From positions 248,001 to 312,000 of the forward strand of contig NZ_JAUZEE010000001.1 in assembly GCF_030705305.1 (NCBI RefSeq): DNA of 64,000 nt, given 5' to 3'. Source of the stretch: Leptothrix discophora (lineage in GTDB: Bacteria; Pseudomonadota; Gammaproteobacteria; Burkholderiales; Burkholderiaceae_C). This document shows, one piece after another, positions 52,104-60,320 of this stretch. Numbering within the stretch: the stretch's first letter is position 1; each line of letters begins with the position of its first letter. Position numbers and translations under genes: made by a program. A model generated the notes under the pieces. The model did no database searches, was not told the DNA's origin, and worked only from the letters and a program-made list of their open reading frames with translations.

Positions 52104-52746
52104 CGCCGCCTTCGTCGCCCGCTTCGGGCCGCCGCTGGAACGCCTGGCCGCGCGGCTGGCGCGCACCGGCCTGAGCCCGGACGGGCTGAGCTGGACCGGT
52201 TTCGGTCTGGGCCTGGCGGCGGCCGCCGCGATCGTCGAGCAGGTCCACGTGCTGGCGCTGGCGCTGATCCTGGCGAGCCGGCTGGCCGACGGGCTGGACG
52301 GCGCGCTGGCCCGCCACCTGGGCCGCGCCAGCGCGCGTGGCGCCTACCTGGACATCACGCTCGATTTCCTGTTCTACGCGCTGGTGCCGCTGGCCTTCGC
52401 GTGGTCCGACCCCGCAGCCAACAGCCTTGCCGGCGCGACCTTGCTGGCCGCCTTCATGGGCACCGGCAGCAGCTTCCTGGCCTATGCCGTGCTGGCCGAA
52501 CGCCATGGCCTGCGCAGCGTCGCCTTCCCGCGCAAGGGCTTCTATTACCTCGGCGGCCTGACGGAGGCCGGTGAGACGCTGGCCTGCTTCGCCGCGATGT
52601 GCCTGTGGCCGCAGCACTTCGCGCTGCTGGCCTACGGCTTCGCGGCGCTGTGCGGGCTGACCGTGGCGATGCGCGTGCAGGCCGGCTGGCGCTGCTTCGG
52701 CGCGCTGGACCGGGCCGGTCCGGACACGCGACCGCCGCCGCGCTGA
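52096..52746 (+). CDS. CDP-alcohol phosphatidyltransferase family protein
   Basis: The protein has 216 residues. The catalytic signature D-x2-D-G-x2-A-R-x8-G-x3-D-x3-D is visible as RLADGLDGALARHLGR followed by GAYLDITLD (about residues 55-85). About five or six hydrophobic helices follow, so it is an integral membrane enzyme transferring a phosphatidyl-type group from a CDP-linked donor to an alcohol acceptor. Its start lies inside the ATPase gene, so it is translated with the ABC operon. Whether its acceptor or product is what the transporter handles is unknown. Confidence 0.88.
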   Translation: MLDAAFVARFGPPLERLAARLARTGLSPDGLSWTGFGLGLAAAAAIVEQVHVLALALILASRLADGLDGALARHLGRASARGAYLDITLDFLFYALVPLAFAWSDPAANSLAGATLLAAFMGTGSSFLAYAVLAERHGLRSVAFPRKGFYYLGGLTEAGETLACFAAMCLWPQHFALLAYGFAALCGLTVAMRVQAGWRCFGALDRAGPDTRPPPR

Positions 52747-52893
52747 AAAGAAACGAAACACGCCGATACCGCGCTGCAAGGACACCGCGCCGGCCGGCCG
52801 GCAACATCCTTTCCATCGATCCACCGCAGCCGCTGACACGCAGCGCCGGGCGGATCGCAACGGATCTCAACCCGTCCCGAAAGGATGATTCCC

Positions 52894-53529
52894 ATGAAGA
52901 CCTGGAAACAACGCAGCCTGACCGTCCTGGCCACCACCGCACTCTCGTTCGGCCTGCTCGGCGGTGTCGGTGCGGTGCTCGCCGCACCGATGGGGGGCGA
53001 GCACATGATGGGCATGATGGGCGGCCATGGCGGCATGGGCCATCACGGCCCGATGTCCGACGCCGACCACCAGAAGATGCGCGAGCGCATGCTCGAGCGC
53101 GCCACCAACAGGCTCAAGCTCGACGAGGCACAGAAGCAGCGCCTGGGCAAGCTGATGGACGCGCTGCATGCCCAGCATCAGGCCCTGCAGCCGGAAGGCG
53201 CTGCGGCCCCGAAGGCGGGCGATGCCAAACCGGCCGGCCCGCGTGACGAGTGGCAGGCGCTGATCGCCGGCAACCGCTTCGACAAGGCCCGGGCCCAGCA
53301 ACTGGCCGATGCCAAGGCGCAGGCGATCCAGAAGTCCAGCCCGGCGGTGATCGCTGCGGCGGCCGACTTCTTCGACAACCTCAAGCCCGAGCAGCAGACC
53401 CAGGTGCGCGAGTACCTGGCCCGCGGCGCGGGACGTGGTGGCCACGATGGCCACCGCGGCATGCACGGCGGCCGGGGCGACGATCGCGGTGACCGTGGCA
53501 CGCCGCCGGCCGGTGCCAAGGGTGGCTGA
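52894..53529 (+). CDS. Spy/CpxP-like periplasmic protein, Met/His-rich
   Basis: The protein has 211 residues from the ATG at 52894; AAGGA is 8 nt upstream, so this is preferred to the ATG at 52885. A signal peptide ends near VGAVLAAPM. The mature N terminus is dominated by Met, His and Gly (GGEHMMGMMGGHGGMGHHGPM begins there), followed by a helical core with two Spy-like motifs, KLDEAQKQRLGKLM and LKPEQQTQVREYL, and a His/Gly/Asp-rich tail. Spy family members are chaperones or stress sensors in the periplasm; the Met/His clusters suggest metal, perhaps copper, binding. A two-component system follows by 185 bp. Confidence 0.82.
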   Translation: MKTWKQRSLTVLATTALSFGLLGGVGAVLAAPMGGEHMMGMMGGHGGMGHHGPMSDADHQKMRERMLERATNRLKLDEAQKQRLGKLMDALHAQHQALQPEGAAAPKAGDAKPAGPRDEWQALIAGNRFDKARAQQLADAKAQAIQKSSPAVIAAAADFFDNLKPEQQTQVREYLARGAGRGGHDGHRGMHGGRGDDRGDRGTPPAGAKGG

Positions 53530-53713
53530 TCGGGGCGTCTGATCCAGGCGACTGAGCCGGTCCGGGGTGCGGGCACCACACCGCCTCCCTGACCTTTGGG
53601 CATCCACATCCGCACCTCGACCCGGCCGCGTGCCTGCACGCTGCCGGGTCGTTCCGCTTTCCGGCCCGCCAGCCCGCCCGTCCTTCCGGCAACCCTTCTG
53701 GGATCATCCCGCC

Positions 53714-54403
53714 ATGCACCGACTGCTCCTGATCGACGACGACCAGCACCTGGCCGCGCCGCTGACCGCCTACCTGCAGCGTTTCGACCTGGCGCTGGAC
53801 CATGCCGACCGGCCCAGCGCCGGCCTGGCGCGGCTGGCGGCCACCGCCTACGACGCGGTGATCCTTGACGTCATGCTGCCGGAAATGGACGGCTTCGCGG
53901 TCTGCCGCGAGATCCGCAAGACCAGCGACATCCCCATCCTGATGCTGACCGCGCGCGGCGACGTGATGGACCGCGTCATCGGCCTGGAACTGGGTGCCGA
54001 CGACTACCTGCCCAAGCCCTTCGAGCCGCGTGAACTGGCCGCGCGCCTGCAGACCATCCTGCGCCGCCAGCGCGCCGACCGGCAGGAGGCCGCCAGCACC
54101 GCGCCGCTCGTGTTCGAGGGCCTGCGGGTGGACTTCGAGCGCCGCCAGGTCGAGGTCCAGGGCCGCGAGGTCGAACTGACGGGCACCGAGTTCGAGCTGC
54201 TGGGCCTGCTCGCGCGCGAGCCGCAGAAGGTCTTCAGCCGCGATGACATCCTGACCCGGCTGCGCGGCCAGGAGGCCGAGCTCTACACCCGCGCGGTCGA
54301 CATCCTGGTGAGCCGGCTGCGCAGGAAGCTCGAACCGCTGGACTGCATCAAGACCGTGCGCAATGCGGGCTACGCCTTCGCGGCGGCGCGGGTCACGGAC
54401 TGA
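53714..54403 (+). CDS. OmpR-family response regulator (CpxR/RstA-like)
   Basis: The protein has 229 residues from the ATG at 53714. The receiver has the acidic pair in LLIDDDQHL, the phosphoacceptor Asp in VILDVMLPEMDGF (about residue 52), Thr in MLTARGD and Lys in LPKPFEP. The winged-helix output domain (about 130-225) contains LTGTEFELLGLLAREPQKVFS and VDILVSRLRRKL. It should control envelope-stress genes, plausibly the Spy-like gene just upstream. The kinase gene begins 3 bp after its stop. Confidence 0.95.
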   Translation: MHRLLLIDDDQHLAAPLTAYLQRFDLALDHADRPSAGLARLAATAYDAVILDVMLPEMDGFAVCREIRKTSDIPILMLTARGDVMDRVIGLELGADDYLPKPFEPRELAARLQTILRRQRADRQEAASTAPLVFEGLRVDFERRQVEVQGREVELTGTEFELLGLLAREPQKVFSRDDILTRLRGQEAELYTRAVDILVSRLRRKLEPLDCIKTVRNAGYAFAAARVTD

Positions 54404-54406
54404 GCC

Positions 54407-55972
54407 ATGACCCCGCGCAGCGACGATCACGCCTGGCTGACCCGTCCGGTCGAACGCCACCGCCGGCTGGGCGTGCGGCTGGTGCTGCTCTTCATCGTGC
54501 TGGCGCTGGTCATGGGCCTGACCTTCCTGACCGGCATGCAGCACGCGCTGGGTGGCGGCTGGCGGGCGCTGGTGCGACCCTTGGTGGCCGACTACGTCGA
54601 CCGCCTGGCGGCCGACATCGGCAGCCCGCCCGACATCGCGCGGGCCCGCGCCATGACCGAACGCCTGCCGCTGGCGATCCGGATCGAGGGACCGGACGTC
54701 AACTGGACCTCGCACCCGGACGGCCTGCCGCGCCACCCGATGCCGCTGCCGATGCGGCCGTGGCGCGATCGGGAGATGGGTCGGGAGATGGGTGGAGAGA
54801 TGGGCCGCGACATGGCTCGCGACATGGTTCGCGATGGCCCACCGCCACCTTGGCGCCGCGACGCCTCCACATCCGGCGACGGCCCGCCGCCGCACCGCGG
54901 TCCGCCGCGCTGGCGCCACGACGACACCGACGATGCCCGCGACGACCCACCCGGCGCGCGCGGCGTGGTCGCCCTGAGCCGCCTGACGTCGGACGGCCAC
55001 CGCATCACCTTCGCGCTGGGCGAGGTGCCACTGAGGCACCAGCCGCGCGTGATCGGCTGGATCACGCTGGCCGCGCTGCTGCTGGTCACCGCCGCCGCCT
55101 ACCTCGCGATGCGCCGGCTGCTGCGGCCGCTGGACGACATCGGCGCGGGGGCCGGCCGCTACGGGCAGGGCGACTTCAGCGCCGCCATCCCGATCCGTCG
55201 GCCGGACGAACTCGGCCGGCTGGCCGGCCAGATCAACGCGATGGCCGACGGCCTGCGCGAGCGGCTGGATGCGAAGCGCGCCTTGCTGCTGGCGATCAGC
55301 CACGAACTGCGCTCGCCGCTGACCCGCGCACGCCTGAACGCCGAACTGGTCGACGAGGGCCCGCCGCGTGATGCGCTGCTGCGTGACCTGGAAGAGATGC
55401 GCGGCCTGATCAATGACCTGCTCGAAGGCGAACGCCTGGCCGCCGGCCATGCGTCGCTGCAGACCGAGCCGACCGACCTGGTCGCGCTGGCCCGCCAGGT
55501 CGTCGACGACCGCTTGCGCAGCTGGCGGGAGGCCACCTCGACGGACGGCCCGGTGCCGACGGTGCGCTGGGACGTCACGCCGGAGGTGGCTCAGTCGCTG
55601 AGCCAGGCGGCGGTCGATCCGGCGCGCTGGCGGCTGCTGCTGCGCAACCTCGTCGACAACGCCTTGCGCCACGGCCGACCCGGCGAGGGATCGGGTGCGG
55701 CGGGTGAGGACATCGAGCTGTCGATCCGCCGCGACGACGCGGGCGGCGGCTGGCTGATGACGGTGCGCGACCACGGCCCCGGTGTCGCGCCGGAGCATCT
55801 GGCGCGGCTGGCCGAGGCCTTCTATCGCACCGACGCTGCCCGGACCCGCCACAGTGGCGGCGTCGGGCTGGGGCTCTACCTGTGTCGCCTGGTGGCCCAG
55901 GCCCACGGCGGCCAGCTGGCCTTCGAGGCCGCCATGCCCGGCCTGCGCGTGCAGGTGCGCTGGCCGGGCTGA
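54407..55972 (+). CDS. Sensor histidine kinase with Met/Arg/Asp-rich periplasmic loop
   Basis: The protein has 521 residues. Helix 1 spans about residues 23-46 (LVLLFIVLALVMGLTFL) and helix 2 about 208-227 (ITLAALLLVTAAAYLAM), leaving a periplasmic loop of about 160 residues. The loop contains tetrapeptide repeats REMG/RDMA and a Pro/His/Arg/Asp-rich stretch to about residue 185. HAMP, the H box AISHELRSPLTRARLN, the N box LRNLVDNALRHG and G box GGVGLGLYLCRLV follow and are intact. It pairs with the regulator encoded 3 bp upstream. The loop composition hints at metal or unfolded-protein sensing, an inference. Confidence 0.93.
   Translation: MTPRSDDHAWLTRPVERHRRLGVRLVLLFIVLALVMGLTFLTGMQHALGGGWRALVRPLVADYVDRLAADIGSPPDIARARAMTERLPLAIRIEGPDVNWTSHPDGLPRHPMPLPMRPWRDREMGREMGGEMGRDMARDMVRDGPPPPWRRDASTSGDGPPPHRGPPRWRHDDTDDARDDPPGARGVVALSRLTSDGHRITFALGEVPLRHQPRVIGWITLAALLLVTAAAYLAMRRLLRPLDDIGAGAGRYGQGDFSAAIPIRRPDELGRLAGQINAMADGLRERLDAKRALLLAISHELRSPLTRARLNAELVDEGPPRDALLRDLEEMRGLINDLLEGERLAAGHASLQTEPTDLVALARQVVDDRLRSWREATSTDGPVPTVRWDVTPEVAQSLSQAAVDPARWRLLLRNLVDNALRHGRPGEGSGAAGEDIELSIRRDDAGGGWLMTVRDHGPGVAPEHLARLAEAFYRTDAARTRHSGGVGLGLYLCRLVAQAHGGQLAFEAAMPGLRVQVRWPG
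54770..54829. repeat. Tandem 12-bp repeat inside the kinase sensor loop
   Basis: Five 12-bp units run without gaps: CGGGAGATGGGT twice (identical), GGAGAGATGGGC, CGCGACATGGCT and CGCGACATGGTT, followed by a partial CGCGATGGC. Each unit encodes four residues (REMG, REMG, GEMG, RDMA, RDMV), so copy changes keep the reading frame. Confidence 0.85.
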
Positions 55973-55976
55973 AAGC

Positions 55977-56004
55977 ACAACGGCCACCCGAAGGTGGCCG
56001 TTGT
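55977..56004. terminator. Bidirectional terminator between the kinase gene and rhlE
   Basis: ACAACGGCCACC and GGTGGCCGTTGT form a perfect 12-bp stem with a CGAA tetraloop, 4 bp after the kinase stop. It is convergent with rhlE and can serve both strands; T tracts are short. Confidence 0.75.
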
Positions 56005-56052
56005 CGTGTCAGCGCGAGCGATCCGGCCGGGCGGCCGGATCAGGCGGCTGGA

Positions 56053-57564
56053 TCAGCGATCGCCGCGACGGCCTTGCGGGGCCGGACGGAAACCACGGTT
56101 CGGGCCGCCGGGACCACGGGCCGGGGCGGCACCGCGCCATTCGCCACCGGCCGGACGCGGTGCGTGGGCATGCGGCGGACGATCGCCATGCGGGCGGTCG
56201 AACACGCGGGCTTCCGGCGCATGGCCGAACGCCGGGGCGTGATGCGGACGCTCGCCGGCATGGGCCGGACGACCGCTGCGGTCGTTGTTCCAGCCACCGG
56301 CGCGCGGGCCGCCGCGCTCGTCATGGCGGCGCGGTGCGCCACCCGGACGGCGGTCGAAGGCCGGACGGGCCGGACGCGAGCTCAGGTCCGGACCCGGACG
56401 GGTCGGCTCCAGGCCGACGATGGTCTCGACCGGGATCGTCTGGGTCGTGAACTGCATGATGCGGCGGATCATGCCGGCATCGCGGCGCTCGGCCAGCGTG
56501 ATCGCCAGGCCCGAGCGACCAGCACGGCCGGTGCGTCCGATGCGGTGCACGTAGTCCTCGGCCTTCATCGGCAAGCCGAAGTTGATGACGTGGCTGATGG
56601 TGGGCACGTCGATGCCGCGGGCGGCAACGTCGGTGGCGACCAGCACCTTCAGCTCGCCGCTGCGCAGCGCCATCAGCGTGCGGGTGCGGCGACCTTGCGG
56701 CATGCCACCGTGCAGCGGCGCGACCGCGTGGCCGATGTCGTACAGGTGGGCGGCCAGCTCGTCGGCGTCACGCTGCGTGCTCGTGAAGACGACGGCCTGC
56801 TGGACTTCACGGTCGGTCAGCAGGTGCTCCAGCAGCGCGGCCTTGTGCTCGACGCTGTCGGCCCACAGCAGCTTCTGGGTGATGTTCTCGTGGCTGTCGG
56901 TGTGGTTGGCGATCTCGATGCGCTGGGCGTCCGGCTTCAGGATCTGGTCGGCGAGGCGACCGACCTGGCCGGCGAAGGTGGCGCTGACCATGACGGTCTG
57001 GCGCGACGCCGGCAGGGATTCGGCGATGCGTTCGATGTCCTCGATGAAGCCCATGTCCAGCATGCGGTCGGCTTCGTCGAGCACCAGCAGCTCGACCGAC
57101 GCCAGGATGGCCTTGCCGCTGTCGAGGTGGTCGATCAGGCGGCCGGGGGTCGCGATCAGCAGGTCCAGCGGCTTGCGCAGCGCGGCCAGCTGGGCGCCGT
57201 AGGGCACGCCGCCGACGACGGTGGCGACCTTCAGGCCAGGGATGTGGCGGCCGTAGTTCGAGGCCGCCTTGGCGACCTGCAGGGCCAGTTCACGGGTCGG
57301 TGCCAGCACCAGCACGCGCGGGCCGCTCACTTCGCCACGCGGGCGACGCTGTGCCGGGTCCAGGCGGGCGGCCAGGACGCGTTCCAGCGCGGGGATCACG
57401 AAGGCGGCGGTCTTGCCGCTGCCGGTGTTGGAGCACACGCGCAGGTCGGAACCGGTCAGCGCGGCGGGGATGGTCTGTGCCTGGACATCGGTCGGCTCGG
57501 TGTAGCCGGAATCGGTCAGGGCGGCCAGGATGGCCGGGTTCAGGGCGAGGTCTGCAAAACTCAT
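56053..57564 (-). CDS. rhlE: DEAD-box ATP-dependent RNA helicase RhlE
   Basis: The protein has 503 residues from the ATG at 57564. Q motif GYTEPTDVQAQTIPAAL is followed by motif I SNTGSGKT (about residue 50), Ia APTRELALQ, II VLDEADRMLDMGF, III VSATF and VI HRIGRTGRAGRSG (about residue 340). The C-terminal 130 or so residues are a disordered Arg/Gly/Pro/His-rich tail, usual for the RhlE group and probably RNA-binding. It remodels RNA duplexes in ribosome assembly or decay. The gene stands alone, with a terminator hairpin downstream and a 415-bp gap upstream. Confidence 0.95.
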   Translation of the reverse strand: MSFADLALNPAILAALTDSGYTEPTDVQAQTIPAALTGSDLRVCSNTGSGKTAAFVIPALERVLAARLDPAQRRPRGEVSGPRVLVLAPTRELALQVAKAASNYGRHIPGLKVATVVGGVPYGAQLAALRKPLDLLIATPGRLIDHLDSGKAILASVELLVLDEADRMLDMGFIEDIERIAESLPASRQTVMVSATFAGQVGRLADQILKPDAQRIEIANHTDSHENITQKLLWADSVEHKAALLEHLLTDREVQQAVVFTSTQRDADELAAHLYDIGHAVAPLHGGMPQGRRTRTLMALRSGELKVLVATDVAARGIDVPTISHVINFGLPMKAEDYVHRIGRTGRAGRSGLAITLAERRDAGMIRRIMQFTTQTIPVETIVGLEPTRPGPDLSSRPARPAFDRRPGGAPRRHDERGGPRAGGWNNDRSGRPAHAGERPHHAPAFGHAPEARVFDRPHGDRPPHAHAPRPAGGEWRGAAPARGPGGPNRGFRPAPQGRRGDR

Positions 57565-57571
57565 GATGACT

Positions 57572-57742
57572 TCAGTCTTTCTGACGCACGGAGGGATCGC
57601 CGCCGGACGTCTCGGTCGCCGCATCACCGGTTGGTGATCGGTCTTGGGCAGGCAAAAGCACAGCCCGCGCGGCATCCATCAACGCGCGGTAGCGGTACAA
57701 GAGCTCAAGGAGGGGAAGGTGCCCGCCCGGGTCGAACAGCAT
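57572..57742 (-). CDS. Possible small protein upstream of rhlE
   Basis: A 56-codon frame ends 7 bp before the rhlE start. The predicted peptide has an amphipathic stretch (LPLLELLYRYRALMDAARA) that looks protein-like, but there is no ribosome-binding site at its ATG and I recognise no family. The frame also stays open further upstream. The rest of the 415-bp gap between rhlE and the Tim44-domain gene holds only that gene's terminator. Treat as doubtful. Confidence 0.25.
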   Translation of the reverse strand: MLFDPGGHLPLLELLYRYRALMDAARAVLLPAQDRSPTGDAATETSGGDPSVRQKD

Positions 57743-57910
57743 CGCCGCCGACCGCGCCTGCAGCCCCGCGGCCCGGACCGTGAAGGTCGACCGCTGGAGG
57801 ATGAGGGGAAAGAGGAAGGTCAGAGGGGATGAACGAAACAGCATCGCCCCAACGGGTGGGGCGAGCGGCGCGAAGTGTAGCGCAATGCTCGGGTTCTTGT
57901 TGCATTGCAC

Positions 57911-57940
57911 CAAGAAAGAAGCCGCCCAGGTGGGCGGCTT
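57911..57940 (-). terminator. Rho-independent terminator of the Tim44-domain gene
   Basis: On the minus strand AAGCCGCCC and GGGCGGCTT form a 9-bp stem with a 4-nt loop and are followed by CTTTCTTGG. It is 40 bp beyond the stop. Confidence 0.8.
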
Positions 57941-57979
57941 CGGTTGGACGTCACGGCGGCATCACCGCCCGAGTGTCCT

Positions 57980-58960
57980 TCAGTGGCTCTGCTGGATGCC
58001 GGCAATGCGCCAGACCTGCGGCGCCGAGTCCTCGCGGACCAGGTGCCAGATCTCGTCGAAGCCGGCTGCCGCAGCACCGGCTTCCTCGCGGATCAGGCCG
58101 TGGAAGCGCACGCTGACGACGTCGCGGGCGGGCTCGCGGTCGAAGTCGATAACCTGAGCGGCGACCTGCTCGACGTCGGTCTGTTGGGTCTTGCCGCCAC
58201 GGTCCTGCAGGTCCAGGCGGATGTTGGCGAACAGTTCGGGGGTGGTGAACTGGCGCAGGTCGTCCAGGTCGCCGCGGTCGTTGGCGGTCTGCATGCGGAT
58301 GAAGATCATCCGGGCGATGCGCTCGAAGGCGGACGCATCAAAGTCGGCCGGCAGGGTGGGCGCGGCGAAACCGGCCGCCTGCGGCGCGACGGCCGGGGCA
58401 CCACCGTCGATGCGGAAGCTGTCGGCCGCGCTGCCGGGCAGGGCGTTGCGCTGCAGGACCGGGGCCGAGGCGACGGTGCTGGCGGGTTCGGCTGACGTCG
58501 ACGGCGACCCCGTGCCGGCGTAGGCATAAGCCGGCTGGTTGGCGGCTCCGTTCTTGCCCTTGCCGGCACCGAACCGCCGCATCAGCCAGGTCACCAGGAA
58601 GACGACTGCAACGGCGAGCAACGCCATCATCAGGAAGTTCGACACCGCTTCGCCCATGCCGAGGTGGCTGAGCAGCGCGGCGATGCCCAGGCCTGCGGCC
58701 AGACCGGCGATCGGACCCAGCCAGTTGCGCTTGGGCGGCGTCGCGGCCGCGCCAGCCGCAGCAGGCGCGCCAGCCTGGGCCTGCTGGGCCGGCGTGGCCG
58801 GCTGTGCCGGGGTGGCCTGCTGGTTCTGCATCGGCTTGGCCGGCATGCTGCGCTGCATGCCCGCCGAACCGCCACTGCCCAGACGCTTGGCGTCCGCGTC
58901 CACGGTCCAGGTGACCATTGCCACAGCCACCGCAAGGGCAGCCATCCAGCCTTGTTTCAT
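57980..58960 (-). CDS. Tim44-domain membrane protein
   Basis: The protein has 326 residues from the ATG at 58960, which has AGAGGA 8 nt upstream. A signal peptide (about residues 1-25, ending near VDADAKRLG) is followed by a Gln/Ala/Pro-rich spacer, then two hydrophobic helices (IAGLAAGLGIAALLSHLG and NFLMMALLAVAVVFLVTWLM, about 80-130). The C-terminal 140 residues form a Tim44-like fold: FERIARMIFIRMQTANDRGD, then LRQFTTPELFANIRLDL and DEIWHLVR. In mitochondria Tim44 tethers Hsp70; the bacterial proteins are uncharacterised and often lie in betaproteobacterial core regions. Function unknown. Confidence 0.85.
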   Translation of the reverse strand: MKQGWMAALAVAVAMVTWTVDADAKRLGSGGSAGMQRSMPAKPMQNQQATPAQPATPAQQAQAGAPAAAGAAATPPKRNWLGPIAGLAAGLGIAALLSHLGMGEAVSNFLMMALLAVAVVFLVTWLMRRFGAGKGKNGAANQPAYAYAGTGSPSTSAEPASTVASAPVLQRNALPGSAADSFRIDGGAPAVAPQAAGFAAPTLPADFDASAFERIARMIFIRMQTANDRGDLDDLRQFTTPELFANIRLDLQDRGGKTQQTDVEQVAAQVIDFDREPARDVVSVRFHGLIREEAGAAAAGFDEIWHLVREDSAPQVWRIAGIQQSH

Positions 58961-59114
58961 CGTGTCGTCCTCTGTTCGTGATCGAAGTCTTGTGCAGATG
59001 AGGCCAGAGGCCTCGCCCACAAGGGGCTGAACCTGTCAGCTGCCTTGTGTGGCGTGTGACGCACGCACGCAGCGGAAGTTCCCGCCGCGCCCCCTTTCCA
59101 GGGGGCTGCGCGGG

Positions 59115-59354
59115 TCAGCCCGGCGTGGCGGCGTCGCCCCCGGCGACGATGCGGATGCACTCGCTGGCGTAGCGGACCTCGGCGCCGGGGCGAAGCTTGC
59201 GGGTCTTGCGGGTCTCGACCGAGCCGTCGACCTCGACCTCGCCGGCGGCGATGGCTACCTTGGCCGCGCCGCCACTGGGCACCAGGCCGCAGACCTTGAG
59301 CAGCGCGTCGAGCGTGATGTGGTCGCCGCGCACGGCGAATGTGGTGGTCGTCAT
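59115..59354 (-). CDS. Small S4-domain RNA-binding protein (YbcJ-like)
   Basis: The protein has 79 residues, almost entirely an S4-like domain: ITLDALLKVCGLVPSGGAAK, then GEVEVDGSVETRKTRKLRPG. It is related to E. coli YbcJ, a ribosome- or RNA-associated protein of poorly defined role. The ATG overlaps the prmB stop (ATGA), so it is translated with prmB, which modifies ribosomal protein L3. A ribosome-linked task is therefore a reasonable inference. Confidence 0.88.
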   Translation of the reverse strand: MTTTTFAVRGDHITLDALLKVCGLVPSGGAAKVAIAAGEVEVDGSVETRKTRKLRPGAEVRYASECIRIVAGGDAATPG

Positions 59355-60259
59355 GCGGGTCCGATCAGCGCGTCGCGCGTCAGCAGCAGCACCTGGTCGG
59401 CGCCGGCGCTGGTCTCCAGCCAGACCGCCGGCAGGCGCGGGAAGGCGGCCTCGAAGTGCGGTCGCTCATGGCCGATCTCGATGACCAGCACGCCGATGTC
59501 GCTCAGCCGGGCCGGCGCGTCGCGCAGCAGCTGGCGGATGAAGTCCATGCCGTCCTCGCCGCCGGCCAGCGCCATCTCGGGCTCGGCGCGGAATTCGGGC
59601 GGCAGCGCGGCCATCGAGCGCGCGTTGACGTAGGGCGGGTTGCACAGGATCAGGTCGTAGGGGCCGCGCACGTCGGCCAGGCCGTCGCTCTCCAGCACCG
59701 TGATGCGGTCGGCCAGGTGGTGGCGGTTGACGTTGATGCGCGCCACGTCCAGCGCGGCGGCCGACAGGTCCGAGGCATCGACCATCACGTCCGGAAAGGC
59801 CATGGCCGCCAGCACCGCCAGACTGCCGTTGCCGGTGCACAGGTCCAGCACCTGGCGGGTGCGGTCGCTCAGCCAGGCGTCCAGTGCATGGCCATAGTCG
59901 GGGTCGCCCAGCAGCTCGGCGATGAAGGAGCGCGGCACGATGCAGCGCTCGTCGACGAAGAAGGGCACGCCCTGCAGCCAGGCCTCGCGCGTCAAGTAGG
60001 CCGCCGGCTTGCGGCTGGCGATGCGCTCATCGACCACGGCGGCGACGTCGGCCAGTTGCTCCTCCGAGACCGGCCCGGAGGCCAGCTCGTCGTAGCCGTC
60101 CAGCGGCAGGCCGAGGCGCCACATCGTCAGCCAGATCGCCTCGTCGCGGGCGTTGTGCGTGCCATGGCCGAAGACGATGCCGGCGGCGGTCATGCGGGTG
60201 GCCATCTGCTCGACCACCTGGGCCAGGGTCGGACGGTCGCTGGGGGCAGGGCTGGGCAT
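59351..60259 (-). CDS. prmB: Ribosomal protein L3 glutamine N5-methyltransferase PrmB
   Basis: The protein has 302 residues from the ATG at 60259. The N-terminal helical part (ERCIVPRSFIAELL, about 115-128) is followed by the SAM-binding motif VLDLCTGNGSLAVLAAMAFP (about residue 140) and the catalytic NPPYVNARSM (about residue 208), the signature of Gln methyltransferases; the RSFIAELL element is specific to PrmB rather than PrmC. It methylates Gln150 of L3 during 50S assembly. It follows dapE by 61 bp and overlaps the ybcJ-like gene. Confidence 0.94.
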   Translation of the reverse strand: MPSPAPSDRPTLAQVVEQMATRMTAAGIVFGHGTHNARDEAIWLTMWRLGLPLDGYDELASGPVSEEQLADVAAVVDERIASRKPAAYLTREAWLQGVPFFVDERCIVPRSFIAELLGDPDYGHALDAWLSDRTRQVLDLCTGNGSLAVLAAMAFPDVMVDASDLSAAALDVARINVNRHHLADRITVLESDGLADVRGPYDLILCNPPYVNARSMAALPPEFRAEPEMALAGGEDGMDFIRQLLRDAPARLSDIGVLVIEIGHERPHFEAAFPRLPAVWLETSAGADQVLLLTRDALIGPA

Positions 60260-60320
60260 CGGTCGGGCTCGGGTCGGGTGCGGATGGGGCAGGGATGGCG
60301 CAGGGTTGGTGCAGCGCGGC

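Noticed and set aside
54770-54838. CRISPR-like repeats
   Set aside because: The units are 12 bp, contiguous, without spacers, and lie within a coding region.
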